From positions 62,001-126,000 of the forward strand of contig JALMQS010000905.1 in the NCBI GenBank assembly GCA_024734495.1: a DNA stretch of 64,000 nt, in the 5' to 3' direction. This document shows positions 63,539 through 64,000 of the stretch, piece after piece. Source of the stretch: Forficula auricularia (Eukaryota > Arthropoda > Insecta > Dermaptera > Forficulidae). Numbering within the stretch: position 1 is the stretch's first letter; the number at the start of each line of letters is the position of its first letter. The translations under genes were made by a program, and so were the position numbers. The notes below the pieces were generated by a model. The model was not told the origin of the DNA and made no database searches. It worked only from the letters and a program-made list of their open reading frames with translations.

Positions 63539-63660
63539 AAAAATAAATTAATAGTAATAACAATAATTATATTTCTTTAGAGACCAAAGAAAAAGAACTC
63601 CCTCTCTTTTTCGGGGTTGAATAGAATTTCTTCCTGTCCACCCCCACCCCCTCTTCTACT

Positions 63661-64000
63661 TTTCTTACTTTCACCTGGAAATGTTTTTTTTTTCTCTCCT
63701 TTTCTCTTTGATTGGATAAAAACTTTGACCAGGCATGAGAAGTGAATAGGATCGGGCGGGCGGGGTGGAATGCGGGGGTGGAAACCACAGTGCGTGGGTG
63801 GTCGGGGTCGGGGGGTGGTTTTGGTGTTCATTACCCCAAAAGAGAGAGATTCTCTCTGTGTCTGAGCCATTAGTCTCTCTCTGGATGGTATTAATCCTGG
63901 TGGAGAGGAGTAGGAAGTTGTCTGCTCTCTAGCGGATTACCAGTCACAAAGGCGCCGCGATTCCTCAAAGACGGAATAATTATTCGCCCGTTGCGCCCGC
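63661..64000. other. GC-rich single-copy sequence at the window end
   Basis: GGTCGGGGTCGGGGGGTGGT, (GA)n patches and GTCTCTCTCTGGATGGTATT, AATTATTCGCCCGTTGCGCC. Minus-strand frames are low-complexity. Possibly the start of an island or exon continuing past the window. Confidence 0.3.

Larger units (their letters stand above)
62390..63660 (+). repeat. ~430-bp repeat unit, copy 4 of 4, split by a LINE
   Basis: First part 62390-62645 to TATATTTTCTCTTTTT; second part from 63539 (AAAATAAATTAATAGTAATA) to 63660. Matches copies 1 and 2 across the gap. Confidence 0.85.

Noticed and set aside
63567..63870. Minus-strand Arg/Lys/Pro-rich frames at the window end
   Set aside because: Low-complexity translations of GC-rich and purine-rich DNA without domains.

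Overview
The window is AT-rich, repeat-dense eukaryotic DNA, most likely an intronic or intergenic stretch of an arthropod (probably insect) genome. The evidence is a broken mariner element, hAT elements with 8-bp target duplications, a Penelope-like element with hammerhead ribozyme motifs, an R2-clade non-LTR fragment, a CR1/Jockey-type LINE tail, a Ty3/gypsy integrase with its 3' LTR, two tRNA-derived SINE families, and many fold-back elements. I see no rRNA, no free tRNA gene, no CRISPR array and no complete host gene. The species cannot be fixed from the sequence.

Layout. 1-6.2 kb: AT-rich DNA, a ~170-bp tandem repeat split by a hAT MITE, and a perfect 67-bp hairpin. 6.2-8.1 kb: R2-like LINE tail and a minisatellite. 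8.1-15.2 kb: a ~170-bp satellite field broken by a SINE and element X, and carrying an inverted duplication with ~800-bp arms. 15.2-20 kb: a GC-richer single-copy island, triplicated segments, hairpins and a 74-bp array. 20.3-22.4 kb: a 2.07-kb hAT element filled with nested insertions. 22.4-34 kb: tandem duplications, MITEs and GC-richer islands. 34.6-37 kb: a duplicated block flanking a Penelope-like pseudogene with a hammerhead motif just downstream. 37.5-38.3 kb: a duplicated, coding-like segment. 38.4-45 kb: mirrored repeat blocks, islands and a MITE carrying two cAMP-response elements. 45.0-45.6 kb: the best host coding-exon candidates, on the minus strand. 45.6-49.5 kb: an inverted SINE pair and large fold-backs. 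49.5-52 kb: a Ty3/gypsy 3' end interrupted by a mariner. 52-55 kb: a tandemly duplicated mariner-like relic. 55-64 kb: islands, tandem arrays, a CACTA-like fold-back and a LINE inserted in a four-copy repeat.

How the parts relate. Almost everything is layered insertion: SINE in satellite, MITE in SINE, TA-MITE and element X in hAT, mariner in gypsy, CACTA-like element and LINE in a tandem repeat. Several of these are dated by target duplications or by uninterrupted paralogous copies elsewhere in the window. The recurring theme is hammerhead-type cores (CTGANGA, stem II, GAAA), one beside a recognisable Penelope GIY-YIG gene and others in head-to-head hairpins. The GC-richer islands between repeats (around 15.7, 29.8, 31.2, 34, 37.4, 39.5, 41.3, 43.3, 45.3, 49.3, 55.5 and 63.8 kb) look like host single-copy DNA and are the best places to seek exons or enhancers.
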